A DNA stretch of 64,000 nt from positions 1-64,000 of the forward strand of contig JACCXH010000052.1 of NCBI GenBank assembly GCA_013697245.1, read 5' to 3'. Below, piece by piece: positions 63,601 to 64,000 of the stretch. The DNA comes from Bacteroidota bacterium. Lineage in GTDB: Bacteria; Bacteroidota; Bacteroidia; B-17B0; Aurantibacillaceae. The notes below the pieces were generated by a model, which was not told the origin of the DNA, did no database searches, and saw only the letters and a list, made by a program, of their open reading frames with translations. Position numbers and translations under genes: made by a program. Every line of letters begins with the position of its first letter. Position 1 is the stretch's first letter.

Positions 63601-64000
63601 GCAACAAACAAATTACCATTTGAATCAGTATCACAAGAATTAGCAATCTCGCCGCCATTACCACCAAAAAAAGTACCCCACACCAATTGGGGGTCTATAA
63701 CCAAAATTTCATTCGCATTGTAGTTGTCGGTATTAATGGCTACTTCGTAAGAAAATGCGGTGCCCTTTTGTGTGTTTAAAGTTGGCATGCTATCTGCTAA
63801 TTGTATATTACCCGCTCCAGAATATAAAAGGGTATTGTTTTTTTTAATACTGTAGTTAGATTTAATACTATTTTGCTCGTTACCCTGGTAACAGAGCAAC
63901 TCACCTTCGGTTATTTGGCCCAACTCATTTTTAAAATGTATTTGGTTATTTTTTATACCTAACTCGCCACTACCTTCGTAAATTAATTTTACTTGTTGGG
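57639..64000 (-). CDS. Very large SBBP/Ig-repeat surface protein, T9SS type B (5' end outside window)
   Basis: At least 2119 residues; the frame is open to the edge of the window, so the start is missing, and a TTG at 63923 is internal. The first ~75 residues resemble the domain that precedes SBBP repeats (LLYSGAGNIQLADSMPTLNT). Then six or more SBBP propeller repeats (LVWGTFFGGNGGE, NLFVAGRSVSSSNFPI) run to about residue 560. Short SprB-like units and about ten Ig-like units of 76 or 79 residues follow (NISITQPATLTC ... GVTYSWSPQNV). A PKD domain comes next, and the CHU_C sorting domain (YIPNTFTPNEDNLNDLFYPV, FDRWGAQIFS). A surface-exposed adhesin by inference. Confidence 0.9.
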   Translation of the reverse strand, partial: QQVKLIYEGSGELGIKNNQIHFKNELGQITEGELLCYQGNEQNSIKSNYSIKKNNTLLYSGAGNIQLADSMPTLNTQKGTAFSYEVAINTDNYNANEILVIDPQLVWGTFFGGNGGEIANSCDTDSNGNLFVAGRSVSSSNFPILTPLSSSYFQSTSFPYNIIFISKFSNSGVLLWSTNYGGNNTGINNIASTHGPAVSIDALNNLFVTGGTTASNMPLQNLAGAYNQSVIAGDQDVFILKFNNNGLRLWATYYGGSTDDCPFDIEIDLANNVFIVGYTQSSNFPVQNLAGAYNQPNITPPFSWASLDAFIIKLSNGGTLLWGTYYGGSGGEKAYSVAIDNLNNLYVGGRTSSPNFPLVNVPSAYNQSVIAGLYDGFISKFTNTGALIWSTFYGGNLKDDIYSLVVDPSGNLFVGGNTESPNFPTLNLPGAYNQSFLGLGGNSLDIFILKFNSSGTRLWATCVGANVNNTLSNFSEDFSNELAVDACGNLYAAFASYKAALPAIGCGYATLNLGQSGPNSYDLALLKFSYTGAKIWSTYTNGPAYGGAAALSIDVFGNLFGVGYMQDPIAWNNPNSTALVNPGGGAYFDATYNGGVYYMPHDAFIMKFIPILPTYTQSQVNPTACSCNGVATLSVTCGEAPYSYQWSNAVSVLNTTLTTHSISGLCPGVYNCTITSNCNIVNVQSFTLTGPVSTLTANITSANASCASATGSITINSVSNGVPNYTITEGATTIVANVNLPYTINSVSVGTHTYIITSANGCSTTFTATILPGGLAPNLTAVSPVTLNCNPNTVTLNATTTTTGVVTYTWSGPGILSGSATPSVVVNQPGNYTVTIAQGACTNTAVVTVLSNTNMPNISITQPATLTCLTAGVTLIGNSTTSGVSYSWAPQNVTTNTAVASASGNYSLTVTNTVSGCTSLSVVAVNQNTTSPNISITQPATLTCLATSITLVGNSTTSGVNYSWSPQNVATNTTVASIAGNYSLTVTHTLSGCVSTSVIAVSQNTSIPNISITQPATLNCLTTSLTLLGNSITSGVTYSWSPQNVTTSTAIATSAGNYTFTVTDSINGCNAQLVQSVLQNTVVPNISANVSGSLTCSNPSVTITGNSTTSGVTYSWSPNVISAATLPVVTVNSAGNYTLTAINPLNSCVNSTIVAVMQNGAFPNISITQPASLTCLTTSVTLIGTSTTSGVTYSWTPQNVSTSTAVVTMAGNYTLEITNPLNGCTSSSIVAVTQNTTMPILSVSASGVLTCLNTSVILTGVSSNNIIVWNGGLLVNATNPSTVNATGIYTATSSNSINGCSTSQTLSITQNTLSPSISATTSATLTCTNTFVNLTGTSATSGVIYSWTPQNVNTNTTIATSAGNYSLTVTNPLNGCSTQTVLFVSQNTNAPIISATTPATLTCTNTLVTLTGTSATSGVTYSWAPQNVTTNTAIATTAGNYSLTVSDPSNGCVSSTVVAVTQNGAFPNISITQPASLTCLTTSVTLIGTSTTSGVTYSWSPQNVSTSTAIATSAGNYTFSAYNTVNGCMSTSIISVSQNTNMPNISTTIPGTLTCANTSVTLIGSSTTSGVTYSWSPNVVGVATLPVATAISAGNYTFTVTNPVNGCFVQSSLSVIQNTSVPNISATQSGNLDCHTTSITLSGTSTTGGVIYQWSGGPSSSNYTIYTPSTFSLTVTNPANGCSSFTSVVVSSTPVFTANIMVLNQINCFANNNGAIQINNLGGGLAPFVITNLNNNNQISNVSSFPFNLNSLSAGNYSIQVSDANGCSQTLFANINQPPALYVGLNGNTTLCEGQNTNIISTVNGGTAPYSYIWSPSGSNASALNVSPAANTNFTLMVTDNNGCQKAANIAIIINPKPNASLVNDKLFGCSPICASFSLSQNQNINYSYNWSFTNNSTGIVTASSLYNPDICFSEGGTYNAGLTITSIAGCTTSINYANLITVYNKPRANFSFTPDKPSILEPEVNFTNLSAGASSYVWYNVNTIFSYQTNPSYTFQDAGTFLVTLIASNGQCSDTISKAIVIDDEFLFYIPNTFTPNEDNLNDLFYPVMSGYSDKNYSFMVFDRWGAQIFSTNDTQSKGWDGFYKGELCKSDVYVWKINVTTNKGKAKEFTGHINLIK
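59146..61448 (-). repeat. Tandem 228/237-bp coding repeats in the SBBP/Ig protein
   Basis: A TTTTG anchor at the start of each unit recurs at 59146, 59383, 59611, 59839, 60067, 60295, 60523, 60760, 60988 and 61216, and a variant at 61444. Spacings are 237, 228, 228, 228, 228, 228, 237, 228, 228 and 228. All are multiples of three, so units are 76 residues, with two of 79. Confidence 0.8.

Noticed and set aside
1-64000. tRNA, rRNA, prophage, insertion sequence or plasmid genes
   Set aside because: I saw no tRNA-like cloverleaf, rRNA segment, transposase, integrase or phage structural gene in any frame.

Overview
The window comes from a low-GC member of the phylum Bacteroidota. The S10/spc/alpha ribosomal cluster has the Bacteroidota-type gene order and zinc-free L36 and S14. 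Most starts lack a Shine-Dalgarno sequence, and the one clear promoter has the TTG / TAnnTTTG form of this phylum. At least eight secreted proteins carry type IX secretion (T9SS) C-terminal signals, and a PorP/SprF protein sits directly behind a giant repeat protein. I cannot name the genus.

Layout. 1-11170: 23 collinear translation and secretion genes (end of rplV through rpsC ... secY, infA, rpmJ, rpsM, rpsK, rpsD, rpoA, rplQ), closed by a strong terminator. 11171-14110: a small accessory stretch with an unknown secreted protein, an SRPBCC protein and a metallo-beta-lactamase-fold hydrolase; its spacers carry repeats and hairpins. 14122-17917: an M43 metalloprotease and a shorter paralogue that shares its C-terminal half. 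17975-20404: a UvrD/PcrA helicase. 20574-27281: two large T9SS type B surface proteins with unrelated N-termini, near-identical C-terminal thirds, and the same ~218-base structured non-coding sequence behind each stop. 27587-34716: an envelope group with a GH3-beta-lactamase fusion, a glycosyltransferase, an O-antigen ligase-like protein and an M23 peptidase. 34718-36805: a four-gene unit led by an ECF sigma factor. 36874-40205: GyrI-like, YwqK-like, secreted cyclophilin and WbqC proteins. 40202-42834: an intact signal peptidase I and, overlapping it, a second S26 homologue that has lost both catalytic residues. 43137-45764: thrS and infC. 46057-64000: four very large secreted-system genes, namely PorP/SprF, a ~2500-residue repeat adhesin, an Asp-box propeller protein, and a >2100-residue SBBP/Ig-repeat protein cut by the window edge.

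How they fit together. The first 11 kb makes ribosomes, the Sec channel and the RNA polymerase alpha subunit. Most of the remainder concerns export and the cell surface: signal peptidase and T9SS partners deliver adhesins, a protease, a cyclophilin and propeller proteins, while the envelope group modifies peptidoglycan or glycans.

Most worth following up: the duplicated structured 3' element, the catalytically dead signal peptidase with no canonical start for its membrane anchor, the rpsD leader hairpins, the exact 225-bp and 228/237-bp coding arrays, and infC starting at AUC and ending at a terminator where rpmI-rplT would be expected.
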